Source of the DNA: Mesorhizobium tianshanense
GTDB taxonomy: Bacteria > Pseudomonadota > Alphaproteobacteria > Rhizobiales > Rhizobiaceae
NCBI RefSeq assembly: GCF_007830515.1
Contig: NZ_VLKT01000040.1
Location: 1 to 64,000 of the forward strand
DNA length: 64,000 bases
Direction: 5' to 3'
The notes below the pieces were generated by a model that searched no databases, was not told where the DNA came from, and saw only the letters and a list, made by a program, of their open reading frames with translations. The position numbers and the translations under genes are program-made. Positions 18,679 through 27,359 of the stretch are shown here, piece by piece. Positions within the stretch are counted from its first letter, which is position 1; each line of letters begins with the position of its first letter.

Positions 18679-20421
18679 TTACCGCTGCAGCGTCACCCCG
18701 ACGAAGATGCTGTGGGCCGTGTAGTCGCGGCCTTCCAGGTTGCTGGTCTGTTTTTCGGTTCTGGCGCGCGTGGTCAGTCCGGTATACCGGTTCAGCCACC
18801 ATGTCAGCCCGGCCTCGGCGCTCAGCGTCAGATCATGGCCGTCGGACCCGATGTAATCGCGCCAGTCCACGCCCAAAGCCGCGTTCCCGGTCAGGTTGGC
18901 GCGGATTTCCCGCTCGCCGGTGAGGCGACCGGAATAAAGGATGTCGCCGCTTTGTCCAGCGGTCGTCGTGCCCTCGACGGTCGTCTGTCCGGTGAGGCCG
19001 ATCGTGGTGCCGCGTTCCGGCGACCATTTGAGGTCGGCGTTCACCGTGGCGCCTGAAATCGCCGGCAGTCGGTCGTCGTCGATCGCCTCCCGCAGCCAGC
19101 CGGCCGAGAACTCGCCGGCAAGCTTCTCGCCGAGGTCGAGTTCGGCGCCGGCCCGAACGCCAAGCCGCGTCGAGGATCGTTCGAAACCATTGGAGTCGAC
19201 ACGCAAATCATAGACCCGGCGGCCGATTTCGACCTCGGTGAAGGGGGTGATGGCGGGAGAAATCTCATAGCCGGTGCGCAAGGTGGCGGTATAAAGCGTC
19301 GAGTCGCGCTCCTTCTGCGACAGCGATCCGCCCATCGAAAGCTCGGCGTCGCCATAGATGTCGCGTGCGACCGCGCCGATCAGGGCAAAGCGCATCTTGC
19401 CGGCATCCTTCTCGACGGCGAGGCTGCCGTTGATGGTCTGGCGCACCGGCTGCTCGACGGTGCCTTCGATGACGACCGGCGACGAAGCCGATTCCGGCGC
19501 CGCCTCGTAACCGAGCCTGGCGATGGCGCGCAGATCGTTGTCGAGGTCGACATTGAGCGTGCCCTCGACACGGCCCCGCGCCTCCTGAATCTCGTCGCCC
19601 GATATGGTCTTGAGAAAGGTGCCGTAACCGTCGATGACAGCTGAATTTTCTCGCCAGTCTGAGATGGCATTGAAGCGCAGCGTCGTTTCCGACAGCAGGG
19701 CCGGCTTGCCCTCGCTGCTTATATCGGCATTCGACGACGCCGTCAGACCTTGCTCGAACGTCGGCCTGATCACGAAGGAGCCCAGCTTGACGCCGGTTGC
19801 GGCGAACGGGTCGTCCTCGGTCCTCTTGTCCCGACCTTCGATGGCTTCGGTGCGCTCGGCGCCCGGATCGAGCTCTTGCCTGTCAGCGGAATCGATGGTC
19901 ACGGCACGACGATTGATGGCGTCCTGGTCCGTCTCGGCGGTGTCCGTGTCATCCGCCGTGGGTAAAGTCGTGGCGGCATTTTTTTTCTCGACGGCGTCGA
20001 CCTCGTCTTGATCGGCCGTGCGTTGCCTCGCGCTCGCTGGACGGCGCCGCGGGACGGGAGCGGGGGTGTCGGCGAACGGATCGTCGGCGGCTTCCGGCGG
20101 ATCGAAGATGCTGCCGGTCGCGGGCGAGGTGTCGTCATCCAGTCCGGCGCCCGGGCTGGCCGGCTGATAGGCGGGTGCCGGCGCATTGCCCTGGGTGGTT
20201 GCGCCTGCCTGTGCCGTCTGATCCTGAGCCATGCTCAATTGCCTGGTCTTACGCTGCTGGTCGTCCAGAATTGCCGATTCCGAAACCTCGCCGCGCAGCT
20301 CGGTTACCTGGGCGTAGGGCTGCGCTGGCCGCAGCACGGCGAAGACGCTCGTCGCCAGCAGCAAGGCGCAGACCGCCTTGCCGTTTCGCCTTCCGTTCTT
20401 TTCAGGCTGGGCCCCGGACAT
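18679..20421 (-). CDS. Outer-membrane beta-barrel protein
   Basis: The protein of about 580 residues has an N-terminal signal sequence (KAVCALLLATSVFAVLRPAQPYAQ), a disordered acidic/proline-rich region (about 60-200) and a C-terminal half of alternating strands typical of a beta-barrel of the BBP2_2/porin-2 kind. Examples are GTLNVDLDNDLRAIARLGYE, LRTGYEISPAITPFTEVEIGRRVYDLRVD and AGLTWWLNRYTGLTTRARTE. The end HSIFVGVTLQR has the aromatic and hydrophobic alternation of a closing strand. The start may be ATG 20421 or GTG 20430; neither has a strong ribosome site. The neighbours galU and kdsD supply surface sugars, which suits an envelope role. Cargo or pore function is unknown. Confidence 0.75.
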   Translation of the reverse strand: MSGAQPEKNGRRNGKAVCALLLATSVFAVLRPAQPYAQVTELRGEVSESAILDDQQRKTRQLSMAQDQTAQAGATTQGNAPAPAYQPASPGAGLDDDTSPATGSIFDPPEAADDPFADTPAPVPRRRPASARQRTADQDEVDAVEKKNAATTLPTADDTDTAETDQDAINRRAVTIDSADRQELDPGAERTEAIEGRDKRTEDDPFAATGVKLGSFVIRPTFEQGLTASSNADISSEGKPALLSETTLRFNAISDWRENSAVIDGYGTFLKTISGDEIQEARGRVEGTLNVDLDNDLRAIARLGYEAAPESASSPVVIEGTVEQPVRQTINGSLAVEKDAGKMRFALIGAVARDIYGDAELSMGGSLSQKERDSTLYTATLRTGYEISPAITPFTEVEIGRRVYDLRVDSNGFERSSTRLGVRAGAELDLGEKLAGEFSAGWLREAIDDDRLPAISGATVNADLKWSPERGTTIGLTGQTTVEGTTTAGQSGDILYSGRLTGEREIRANLTGNAALGVDWRDYIGSDGHDLTLSAEAGLTWWLNRYTGLTTRARTEKQTSNLEGRDYTAHSIFVGVTLQR

Positions 20422-20477
20422 CGCCACCACTGCTTGCGCGGCGCACGCGCGCCATACTTACCGAACCGTAAATGGGG

Positions 20478-20485
20478 ATGGTTAA
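20478..20485. promoter_or_regulatory. CtrA half-site between the beta-barrel gene and kdsD
   Basis: ATGGTTAA on the plus strand is TTAACCAT on the minus strand, pointing toward the beta-barrel gene, whose start is about 57 bp away. It is an exact match to the CtrA octamer. Function is inferred only. Confidence 0.35.
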
Positions 20486-20572
20486 CGGAGGGTTGAGGCG
20501 GCCGCTTGTCAGCCCTTGCCGGTTGGCAATTCCGTTGGACAGGCGCGCGGCAAAGCGCTAATCGCATCAGCC

Positions 20573-21574
20573 ATGCATGCGGAATCCCCAGACAGGAAGC
20601 GGCCCGACGGGCAGGCTTCGATCGCCTCGGCGCTCAGAACGGTAGCGACCGAGCAGGCCGGTATCGCGGCGCTGGCGGCCGCGCTCGAAAACGGATTGAC
20701 CGAGCCTTTCGCGCACGCCGTCGAGATGGTGTCGCAGATCAAGGGCCGCGTCATCGTCACCGGCGTCGGCAAGAGCGGCCATATCGGCTCGAAGATCGCC
20801 GCGACGCTCGCTTCGACGGGTACGCCGGCTTTCTTCGTCCATCCTGCCGAAGCCAATCATGGCGACCTCGGCATGATCGCCAGGGACGACGCCATCATCG
20901 CCATGTCGTGGTCAGGCGAGAGCCTGGAGCTCAAGGGCATCATCGCCTATTCCAGGCGCTTCTCGATCCCGCTGATCGCGATCACCGCCGGGGAGAAATC
21001 GGCGCTGGCGCGCGAGGCCGATGTGGTGCTTTTGCTGCCGCGCGCGCCGGAAGCCTGCCCGCATGGCCTGGCGCCGACGACATCGACGCTGCTGCAGCTG
21101 GTGATCGGCGATGCGCTGGCCATCGCGCTGCTCGAAGCGCGCGGCTTCACGCCGGATCATTTCCGCACCTTCCATCCGGGCGGGCAGCTTGGCGCCAATC
21201 TGACCCAGATCCGCGACATCATGCATGTCGGCGACAGGCTGCCGCTGGTGCCTTCCGGCACCGGAATGCGCGAGGCGATCCTCGAATTGTCGCGCAAGGG
21301 GTTTGGCTGCGTGGCGATCACCGCCGCGGACGGTGCGCTGATCGGCATCATCACCGACGGCGACATCAGGCGCCACATCGGCAGCAATCTTCTGGCGATG
21401 AGCGTCGATCAGGTCATGACCAAGGAGCCGAAGACGGCCGGGCCGGACACGCTGGTGGCGACGGCGCTGCAGACGATCAACACCTCAGCCATCACCAGTC
21501 TGATGGTGGTCGAGGGCAGACGGCCGATCGGACTTGTCCATCTGCACGACCTGCTGAGGATCGGCGCCGCCTGA
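20573..21574 (+). CDS. kdsD: D-arabinose-5-phosphate isomerase, KpsF/GutQ family
   Basis: The 333-residue enzyme converts ribulose-5-phosphate to arabinose-5-phosphate, the first step toward KDO of LPS or capsule. The SIS domain (about 45-180) has VIVTGVGKSGHIGSKIAATLASTGTPAFFVHPAEA in its first part and MSWSGES further on. HPGG follows (FHPGGQLG), then two CBS repeats (about 205-330) end the protein. ATG 20573 gives the usual length; the open frame reaches back to a TTG at 20516 without conserved sequence. It is transcribed alone, divergent from the beta-barrel gene. Confidence 0.93.
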   Translation: MHAESPDRKRPDGQASIASALRTVATEQAGIAALAAALENGLTEPFAHAVEMVSQIKGRVIVTGVGKSGHIGSKIAATLASTGTPAFFVHPAEANHGDLGMIARDDAIIAMSWSGESLELKGIIAYSRRFSIPLIAITAGEKSALAREADVVLLLPRAPEACPHGLAPTTSTLLQLVIGDALAIALLEARGFTPDHFRTFHPGGQLGANLTQIRDIMHVGDRLPLVPSGTGMREAILELSRKGFGCVAITAADGALIGIITDGDIRRHIGSNLLAMSVDQVMTKEPKTAGPDTLVATALQTINTSAITSLMVVEGRRPIGLVHLHDLLRIGAA

Positions 21575-21599
21575 CGAACCTCAGGTTCTGTTTGAAAGT

Positions 21600-21619
21600 C
21601 ACCCCGCCAGGATGGGGTG
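21600..21619. terminator. Hairpin between converging kdsD and nfeD
   Basis: CACCCC (21600-21605) pairs with GGGGTG (21614-21619) across an 8-base loop. No T-run follows on either strand, so its role as terminator is tentative. Confidence 0.35.
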
Positions 21620-21627
21620 GACCAGTC

Positions 21628-22092
21628 CTAAACCGCCTCGACCGTCAGTTCCAGATCGGTATCGGCCGCGCTCGTGACGCGCACCTGCGTGCCGGCCGGC
21701 AGATCGGGGCCGGAGACGCGCCATATCGTGTCGCCGAGCTTTATACGGCCGCGCCCGTCCTTGATCGGCTCGGCAAGCGTCGCCATTCTGCCGATCATTT
21801 GTGCGCCGCGGCGGTTGAGCAGCGGCTGGTCGGTCGGGTCATGGCGTCCACCCGCCAATCTCTTGCCGACATAGGTTGAAACCAGCGACATCGCGAGGAA
21901 GGCGAGAACCTGAACCTGCCAGGTCCAGAAACCTGCATCCCAGATGAGCAGGGAGACTGCACCGATCAGCAGCGCGGCGATGCCGATCCACAGCATGAAG
22001 ATGCCCGGCGCGATGACTTCCATGACGAGGAGAACGAAGCCGAGAACCATCCAAGTCCAAGGGCCGAGTTCGGAAATGATGCGGTCGAACAT
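21628..22092 (-). CDS. NfeD family membrane protein
   Basis: The 154-residue protein has two to three closely spaced transmembrane segments (about 13-32, 34-52 and 56-74) and a C-terminal OB-fold NfeD domain (about 95-152) with GRIKLGDTIWRVSGPDLPAGTQVRV. NfeD proteins pair with SPFH proteins in membrane microdomains and probably support membrane-protein quality control. The SPFH gene lies 10 bp upstream on the same strand, so the two form an operon. No protease domain is present; this is the short form. Confidence 0.92.
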   Translation of the reverse strand: MFDRIISELGPWTWMVLGFVLLVMEVIAPGIFMLWIGIAALLIGAVSLLIWDAGFWTWQVQVLAFLAMSLVSTYVGKRLAGGRHDPTDQPLLNRRGAQMIGRMATLAEPIKDGRGRIKLGDTIWRVSGPDLPAGTQVRVTSAADTDLELTVEAV

Positions 22093-22102
22093 GGGGTCGA
22101 CC

Positions 22103-23047
22103 TCAGGTCTGGCTGGGGCGAACCACGGGCGGGCGTGAGGCTTGCCGTGCGGCAGCGCCTTCGCTCCCGAAGACTTCCTTGGCGATCTCGCCGATGCCGC
22201 CGAGCGTGCCGATCAGTGATGAAGCTTCCATCGGCATCAGCACGACCTTGCTGTTCGTGGCGGAGCCGATCCTGGTCAGCGCTTCGGTGTATTTCAGCGC
22301 GACGAAGTAGTTGAGCGCCTGCACGTCGCCCTTGGAGATCGCCTCCGACACCACCTGCGTGGCGCGGGCCTCGGCCTCGGCGGAGCGTTCGCGCGCCTCG
22401 GCGTCGCGAAAGGCGGCTTCCTTGCGGCCCTCGGCTTCCAGGATCTGCGACTGCTTGAGGCCTTCGGCGTCGAGGATCTGCGCGCGCTTGTTGCGTTCGG
22501 CCATCATCTGGCGACCCATCGATTCGACAAGATTGGCCGGCGGGTTGATGTCCTTGATCTCGACGCGGGTGATCTTGATGCCCCAGGGATGCGCCGCCTC
22601 GTCGACGACGCGCAGCAGACGCTCGTTGATGGCGTCGCGGTTTGACAAAAGCTCGTCGAGGTCCATCGAGCCCATCACGGTGCGGATGTTGGTCATCGTC
22701 AAATTGAGGATGGCGTTCTCGAGACCGGCGACCTGGTAGGCGGCCTGCGCGGCGTTGAGCACCTGGTAGAAGGCGACGCCGTCGACGCCGACGGTGGCGT
22801 TGTCGCGGGTGATGATCTCCTGGGTCGGGACGTCGAGCACCTGCTCCATCATGTTCAACCGGGCGCCGATGCGGTCGACGAACGGCACGATGAGGTTGAG
22901 GCCGGGGCTCAATGTCCTGGTGTAACGACCAAAGCGTTCGACGGTATGATTGTAGCCTTGCGGGATCGTCCGGATGCCCTTGAAAAGCACGAGCACGACA
23001 AGAGCGGCAAGAACAACAAGCGCGATATCGAAACCACTGAAATCCAT
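22103..23047 (-). CDS. SPFH/Band 7 (stomatin-like) membrane protein
   Basis: The 314-residue protein has one N-terminal transmembrane anchor (about 7-23). A Band 7/SPFH domain follows, with [24 protein letters not shown] at its start and [20 protein letters not shown] near its end. The later half (about 185-255) is an Ala/Glu-rich coiled coil. This order matches the QmcA/stomatin group, which oligomerises at the inner membrane and modulates proteases such as FtsH. The partner nfeD is 10 bp downstream. ATG 23047 is the start. Confidence 0.93.
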   Translation of the reverse strand: MDFSGFDIALVVLAALVVLVLFKGIRTIPQGYNHTVERFGRYTRTLSPGLNLIVPFVDRIGARLNMMEQVLDVPTQEIITRDNATVGVDGVAFYQVLNAAQAAYQVAGLENAILNLTMTNIRTVMGSMDLDELLSNRDAINERLLRVVDEAAHPWGIKITRVEIKDINPPANLVESMGRQMMAERNKRAQILDAEGLKQSQILEAEGRKEAAFRDAEARERSAEAEARATQVVSEAISKGDVQALNYFVALKYTEALTRIGSATNSKVVLMPMEASSLIGTLGGIGEIAKEVFGSEGAAARQASRPPVVRPSQT

Positions 23048-23130
23048 TTGGCTCTCCCTCAGATGCCGGCCACATTGGAGCGACGGGCGTATACTGGACG
23101 TACAAAGTACGCTCCTACTCTTTATACCTG

Positions 23131-23180
23131 CACATCGTGTTCCCCGAAAATCGATTCCGACTTTCGGGCCGATGCGGTAG
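23131..23180. repeat. Partial module A of the dispersed palindromic repeat
   Basis: CCCCGAAAATCGATTCCGAC followed by TTTCGGG resembles the central palindrome of module A (compare 26653-26700). Flanking parts and module B are missing. It lies in the gap between the SPFH gene and ferrochelatase, which otherwise shows no gene. Confidence 0.6.
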
Positions 23181-23298
23181 ACGTTTCAACGCAACCGACT
23201 TCACCAAACACTTAAGTGTGTTTCAGAAATGTTACAATCAGGTGATTGTGGATTGTCGTGCGTAGACAGCCGGCTAGCGGCGCTTGATTATGACCGCT

Positions 23299-24351
23299 TC
23301 AGATCCAGCCCGAAAGTTCGCGCCGCACCATCGCCTGGATCACCGCCATGCCCTCGGCACTGTCGTTGAGGCAAGGGATGTGCGCGAACTTCTCGCCGCC
23401 GGCATGATGGAAGGTCTCGGCCGCCTCCCTGCCGATCTCGTCCAGCGTCTCGATGCAGTCGACAGAAAAGCCCGGATTGACGATGGCGATCGATCTCACG
23501 CCTTCCCCGGCCAATTTCTCGACCGTCTTGTCGGTGTAGGGCTGCAGCCACTCCTGCGCCCCGAAGCGCGACTGGAACGTGGTGATCAGCTTCTTCTCGT
23601 CCCAGCCGAGCTTTTCGCGCAGCAGCCGGGTCGTCTCCAGGCAATGGGCCTGATAGGGGTCGCCCTTGTCGGAATAGGGTTTCGGAATGCCGTGATAGGA
23701 GGCGATGACCACCTCCGGTTCGAAATCGAGGGTCGCCAGGTGGCGCTCGATCGAACGTGCAAGCGCCTCGATATAAACCGGTTCGGCATAGTAGGGTGGC
23801 ACGCTGCGGATCGCCGGTGCACGCCGCATCTTCATCAGCGCGCGAAACAACTGGTCGTTGGCGGTCGCGGTCGTGGTCGCGGAATATTGCGGATAGAGCG
23901 GAAAGGAAAGAATGCGGTCGCAGCCTTGCGCGACCAGCCCTTTGGCCACGCTCTCGGTCGACGGATTGCCGTAACGCATCGCCCAGTCGACGACGACGTT
24001 GGGCAGGTCGCGCAGCGCCTCGGCGAGTTTTTCGCCCTGGGTGCGGGTGTAGGTGCGCAGCGGCGACTCGTTGCGCTGCCGGTTCCATATCCTGGCATAG
24101 TTGGCGCCGGACTTCTTCGGCCGCGTGGTGAGAACCAGCCCATAGAGGATTGGATACCAGATCGCCTTGTTGAGCTCGATGACGCGCGGATCGGACAGGA
24201 ATTCCCTGAGATAGCGCCACATCGGCTTGAATTCGGTGCCGTCGGGCGTGCCGAGATTGATCAGCAAGACGCCGATCCTGCCCGCCCCGGCCGGCGGCTG
24301 TCCTGGCGGCAGCGGGCCGAGGGCCTTCGCGGCTTTGGGATCGAGGGTCAT
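23299..24351 (-). CDS. hemH: Ferrochelatase
   Basis: The 350-residue enzyme inserts iron into protoporphyrin IX, the last step of heme synthesis. Family blocks include GVLLINLGTPDGTE (about 27-40), LREFLSDPRVIELNK, the conserved metal-site histidine in ASYHGIPKPY, and VNPGFSVDCIETLDEI with C-terminal HIPCLNDS. ATG 24351 was chosen over the upstream frame start at 24465 because conserved sequence begins shortly after MTLDPKAAK. It is transcribed alone on the minus strand. No iron-response box was recognised. Confidence 0.95.
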   Translation of the reverse strand: MTLDPKAAKALGPLPPGQPPAGAGRIGVLLINLGTPDGTEFKPMWRYLREFLSDPRVIELNKAIWYPILYGLVLTTRPKKSGANYARIWNRQRNESPLRTYTRTQGEKLAEALRDLPNVVVDWAMRYGNPSTESVAKGLVAQGCDRILSFPLYPQYSATTTATANDQLFRALMKMRRAPAIRSVPPYYAEPVYIEALARSIERHLATLDFEPEVVIASYHGIPKPYSDKGDPYQAHCLETTRLLREKLGWDEKKLITTFQSRFGAQEWLQPYTDKTVEKLAGEGVRSIAIVNPGFSVDCIETLDEIGREAAETFHHAGGEKFAHIPCLNDSAEGMAVIQAMVRRELSGWI

Positions 24352-24480
24352 AGCGGTTCTCCGGACATCGCGCGAAACTAGCGATGCCGCGCCTGTTTTC
24401 AATGCAGCGTCTGGCCGCACCTTGAAAAAGCTGCACCCGTCCGTTTCTCGGGCGGGTGCTCTCAAATTCCGGCTGCCGGA

Positions 24481-26574
24481 CTAATTCGCGTCGGGCGGTA
24501 TGGTCAAGGTTGCGCCGATGGGCAGCCGGCGTGGCTTATAATCCTTGTTGGCGTCGGAGATCATTTTCCACTTGGCGCCATCGCGGTAGGCTTTTGCCGC
24601 CAGATCCCAATAGGTGTCGCCGGCAACGACCACGTGGCTGCTTCCGGCCGGCGTCATCGCCTCGGCAGGTTCGGCCGGTTCGGGCGCTGCCTCTGCGGGC
24701 TTGGCCGTTTCGGTGGCCGCAGGCGCCGTCTCGGCTGGTTTTGCGGGCTCGGCAGGTGGCGGCGTTGCCGGGGCGGGTTCCGCCGGGACGGTCGGCGGTG
24801 TCGTGGCGATGTCGCCCGAACCCGTCGGCAGTTCGGGCATCACCGGCTCCGCGATTGCGGCTGGAGCCGTCTCGGCCGGCTTTGCCGGCTCGGCCGGGGC
24901 AGGCGCAGCCTCGGTCGGCTTTGCCGGTTCCTGGGCCGGTTCCGCGGCCGGAGCTGCCGGTTCCGCCGCGATCTCGGTTATGCGGCCATCGAGCTTCGGC
25001 GTGTAGGGCCGATGCGCGCCGAGATAATCGGCGACCACCTGTTCGAGGCCCGGACCGTAATCATAGGCGTTCTTGGCCTTCTCGGCGAAGATATTGTAGC
25101 CGTCGCCGCCCTGGCGCACATAGTTGTTGGTGGCGACCAGGTAATCCTTGTCCGGTTTGATGGAGGTCCACGCGCCACCTTCCATGACCTCGACCGACTT
25201 GACGCGCCCGGCATTCGGGGCAACCGATCTGTCGAATGCGTATTTCAGGCCGGCAACCTGCGGAAAGCGTCCCGCGCCGTCCTCGATCTGGCTAAGACCG
25301 CTTTCGAGCGCGGCCACCAGATCCTTGCCGGAAATCTGGAAGGTAGCCAGTGTGTTCTGGAACGGCAGTACGGTCAGCACCTCGCCCATGGTGATAGTGC
25401 CCTGGTCGATCGAGGCGCGCAGCCCGCCGCCATTCGAGATGACGATCTCGACACCCTGACCCTTGACGCGATCGAGGACGGCGTCCGAGACGAGATTGCC
25501 CATCTCGCACTCGCGGGTGCGGCAATTCTCGCGGCTGCCGTCGATCGTCTTGGTGGCTTCGGCGACTTCCTTGTTCTTCAACGCCTCGATCGGTGCGCCG
25601 AGCTCCTTGATCCGGGCAAGCACGGCAGGATCCGGGGTGATCGACTTGTCGAGATAGATCGGGTCGCCGCTGGCTTGCTTGACGATGCCGTCGTCGTCGA
25701 ACACGACCTTGAACTCACCGAGATATTTCGAATAGGAGGCCGCCTGGACGACCGGCACCTGGTAGCCGTCCGGATTGTCGACCATCGTCGGGTAGGGGCC
25801 TTCCGCCTTGGGGTCGGTGTTGGACAGCAGCGAATGGCTGTGACCGCCGACCACCACGTCGACACCCGGAATCTTGGCGATGACGTCGCGCTCGCGCTTA
25901 TAACCGATATGGGTGACCGCGATGATCTTGTTGACGCCTTCTCCCTTCAGCCTCTCGACCTCGGCTGTGATCGACTTGACGTCGTCCTCGATCGTGACGT
26001 TAGGGCCTGGCGAGGCGAGCTCCGGCGTGTCGTTGGTGACCGCGCCGATGATGCCGATCTTCTGGCCGCCGACCTCGACCACGATCGACGGTTTCACGCG
26101 GTCACCGAGCTTGGATTGCGCGTCTGCCTTAACATTGGCGCCGAGCACCGGAAACTGGATCATGTCCAGGAACGGCGCCAGCGCCGCTTCGCCATCGTCG
26201 AACTCGTGATTGCCGAGCTCCATGGCATCGAATTTCATCTGGTTGAGGAATTCGCCTTCGGTCTTGCCCTTGTAGGTCGTGTAGAAGAGCGAACCCTGGA
26301 AATTGTCGCCGGCGCTGAGCAGCAGCACGTTCTGGCCTTCCAGCTTCTTGCGCTCCTGGGCGATCGCCGTTATCAGCCGCGCCGCGCCGCCGATGCACTC
26401 GCCCTTGGTCTCCTCTTCGGCCGAGCAGGTCGATTCATATTTGTTGTTGCTTTCGATGCGGCTGTGCCAGTCGTTGATGTGCAGTATGCTCAGCGTGTAG
26501 TCGGCAAAGGACACGCCGGCCGACAGGCCAAGCGCGGACGCCGACAGGGCGGCAATGGCGGCGATCTTCTTCAT
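24481..26574 (-). CDS. Periplasmic 5'-nucleotidase/UshA-type metallophosphatase with C-terminal LysM
   Basis: The 697-residue protein has a signal peptide (about 1-24, ALGLSAGVSFA). The metallophosphatase domain carries HINDWHSR, AGDNFQGS, LGNHEFD and VVGGHSHS. The 5'-nucleotidase C-terminal domain has NGGGLRASIDQG and NYVRQGGDGYNIFAE. About 110 residues of repeated EPA/KPAE/APA linker (about 530-635) lead to a LysM domain (about 642-692) with VVVAGDTYWDLAAKAYRDGAKW in its first part. It would hydrolyse nucleotides or nucleotide sugars while held on peptidoglycan. ATG 26574 has GGGGAGACGAAG just upstream. It is monocistronic, and a dispersed repeat lies directly upstream. Confidence 0.9.
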   Translation of the reverse strand: MKKIAAIAALSASALGLSAGVSFADYTLSILHINDWHSRIESNNKYESTCSAEEETKGECIGGAARLITAIAQERKKLEGQNVLLLSAGDNFQGSLFYTTYKGKTEGEFLNQMKFDAMELGNHEFDDGEAALAPFLDMIQFPVLGANVKADAQSKLGDRVKPSIVVEVGGQKIGIIGAVTNDTPELASPGPNVTIEDDVKSITAEVERLKGEGVNKIIAVTHIGYKRERDVIAKIPGVDVVVGGHSHSLLSNTDPKAEGPYPTMVDNPDGYQVPVVQAASYSKYLGEFKVVFDDDGIVKQASGDPIYLDKSITPDPAVLARIKELGAPIEALKNKEVAEATKTIDGSRENCRTRECEMGNLVSDAVLDRVKGQGVEIVISNGGGLRASIDQGTITMGEVLTVLPFQNTLATFQISGKDLVAALESGLSQIEDGAGRFPQVAGLKYAFDRSVAPNAGRVKSVEVMEGGAWTSIKPDKDYLVATNNYVRQGGDGYNIFAEKAKNAYDYGPGLEQVVADYLGAHRPYTPKLDGRITEIAAEPAAPAAEPAQEPAKPTEAAPAPAEPAKPAETAPAAIAEPVMPELPTGSGDIATTPPTVPAEPAPATPPPAEPAKPAETAPAATETAKPAEAAPEPAEPAEAMTPAGSSHVVVAGDTYWDLAAKAYRDGAKWKMISDANKDYKPRRLPIGATLTIPPDAN

Positions 26575-26598
26575 CTTCGTCTCCCCGATGACCTGAGT

Positions 26599-26701
26599 AC
26601 AGCGCCGCGCACCATTTAGGACACGCAAAGGACGCTGTGCCAATTTTGATTTTGCGCATGATCCCCAGCGAAAATCGATTCCGATTTTCGGGTCATGCGC
26701 A
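26599..26701. repeat. Two-module dispersed palindromic repeat, copy 2 (inverted)
   Basis: Module B (26599-26640, from ACAGCGCCGCGC to AAAGGACGCTGT) comes first, then module A (26653-26700), in which CGAAAATCG pairs with CGATTTTCG between GCGCATGATC and GGTCATGCGC. This is the same pair as at 6161-6260 read from the other strand. A small AGAGG/CCTCT hairpin follows at about 26700-26718. Confidence 0.78.
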
Positions 26702-26810
26702 GAGGTGTTTAACCCCTCTGCTTGACTGGAGCATAACAGCCAGCTTTTTGTCCATGCTCACATCGCGTGTCGGCTCATGCAAGCGGAATCGGGGTCAGCT
26801 TTGCCGGCGC

Positions 26811-26846
26811 AAAAAAGGCACGGCGGTCTTTAAGCCGCCGTGCCTT
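26811..26846 (-). terminator. Rho-independent terminator of omp10
   Basis: GGCACGGCGG (26817-26826) pairs perfectly with CCGCCGTGCC (26835-26844) around an 8-base loop. On the minus strand the stem is followed by six T (26816-26811), 25 bp after the omp10 stop. This is a textbook terminator. Confidence 0.92.
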
Positions 26847-26868
26847 GCGAAAGCGGTTCAGTATCGGC

Positions 26869-27246
26869 TCAGGTGCGTCGCGTCAGGACAAAGTTCTGCC
26901 CGCTCGCGCTGGTGCAGTTGAGCTGGCTGGTGGATACTAGCAGGCAGTTGAAGCTGATCGGCGTCTGGCGGATCAGCGAGGTGCCATGGATCTCGACCGA
27001 AGTAGCGCCTGTCATGGTGTAGCTGCCGTCGGAAAGTTTCTGGCCGGTGTCGGTGGCGACGGTGTTGAAGCTGCCGGCAGCGAAGGTCGACAGGCCCGTG
27101 CCTTGCGCGTCGATCCACGAGCCTTCGACCGCGTTCCGCGTGGCCACTGGCGGCCCGCCCGGGCCGGCGGTGGTACACGCCGCCAGGACGACGGCAGTGG
27201 TCGCGGCAATGCCGGCCGAAAGCAATTTGCGCGCAATCGTCATCAT
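26869..27246 (-). CDS. omp10: Outer-membrane lipoprotein Omp10
   Basis: The 125-residue precursor has a lipoprotein signal ending in the lipobox VVLAAC, so C24 would be acylated. The mature part follows the Brucella Omp10 pattern block by block: EGSWIDAQG, FAAGSFNTVATDTGQKLSDGSYT, VEIHGTSLIR, FNCLLVSTSQLNCTSASGQNFVLTRR. Omp10 is a small surface lipoprotein of Rhizobiales that affects envelope fitness; its exact function is unknown. Two adjacent ATG codons (27246, 27243) lie behind AGAGGA. The upstream frame to 27303 is not used. Confidence 0.9.
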   Translation of the reverse strand: MMTIARKLLSAGIAATTAVVLAACTTAGPGGPPVATRNAVEGSWIDAQGTGLSTFAAGSFNTVATDTGQKLSDGSYTMTGATSVEIHGTSLIRQTPISFNCLLVSTSQLNCTSASGQNFVLTRRT

Positions 27247-27320
27247 CAAAATCCTCTTATCGGTCCGCCCCCCTTCAATCGCCCGATTTCCGGGCGATTG
27301 CAAGACAGCGAGATATAACG

Positions 27321-27359
27321 ATCGAACGAGGATGTTGCACTATCGAACGAGGATGTTGC
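27321..27359. repeat. 18-bp direct repeat at the 3' end of hss
   Basis: ATCGAACGAGGATGTTGC occurs at 27321-27338 and identically at 27342-27359. The second copy encodes the last residues of homospermidine synthase (NILVR and stop). The first lies just beyond the stop, as a duplicated gene tail. Confidence 0.9.

Noticed and set aside
24634-26619. 661-codon plus-strand frame
   Set aside because: It is antisense to the 5'-nucleotidase, whose motifs and signal peptide are unmistakable.
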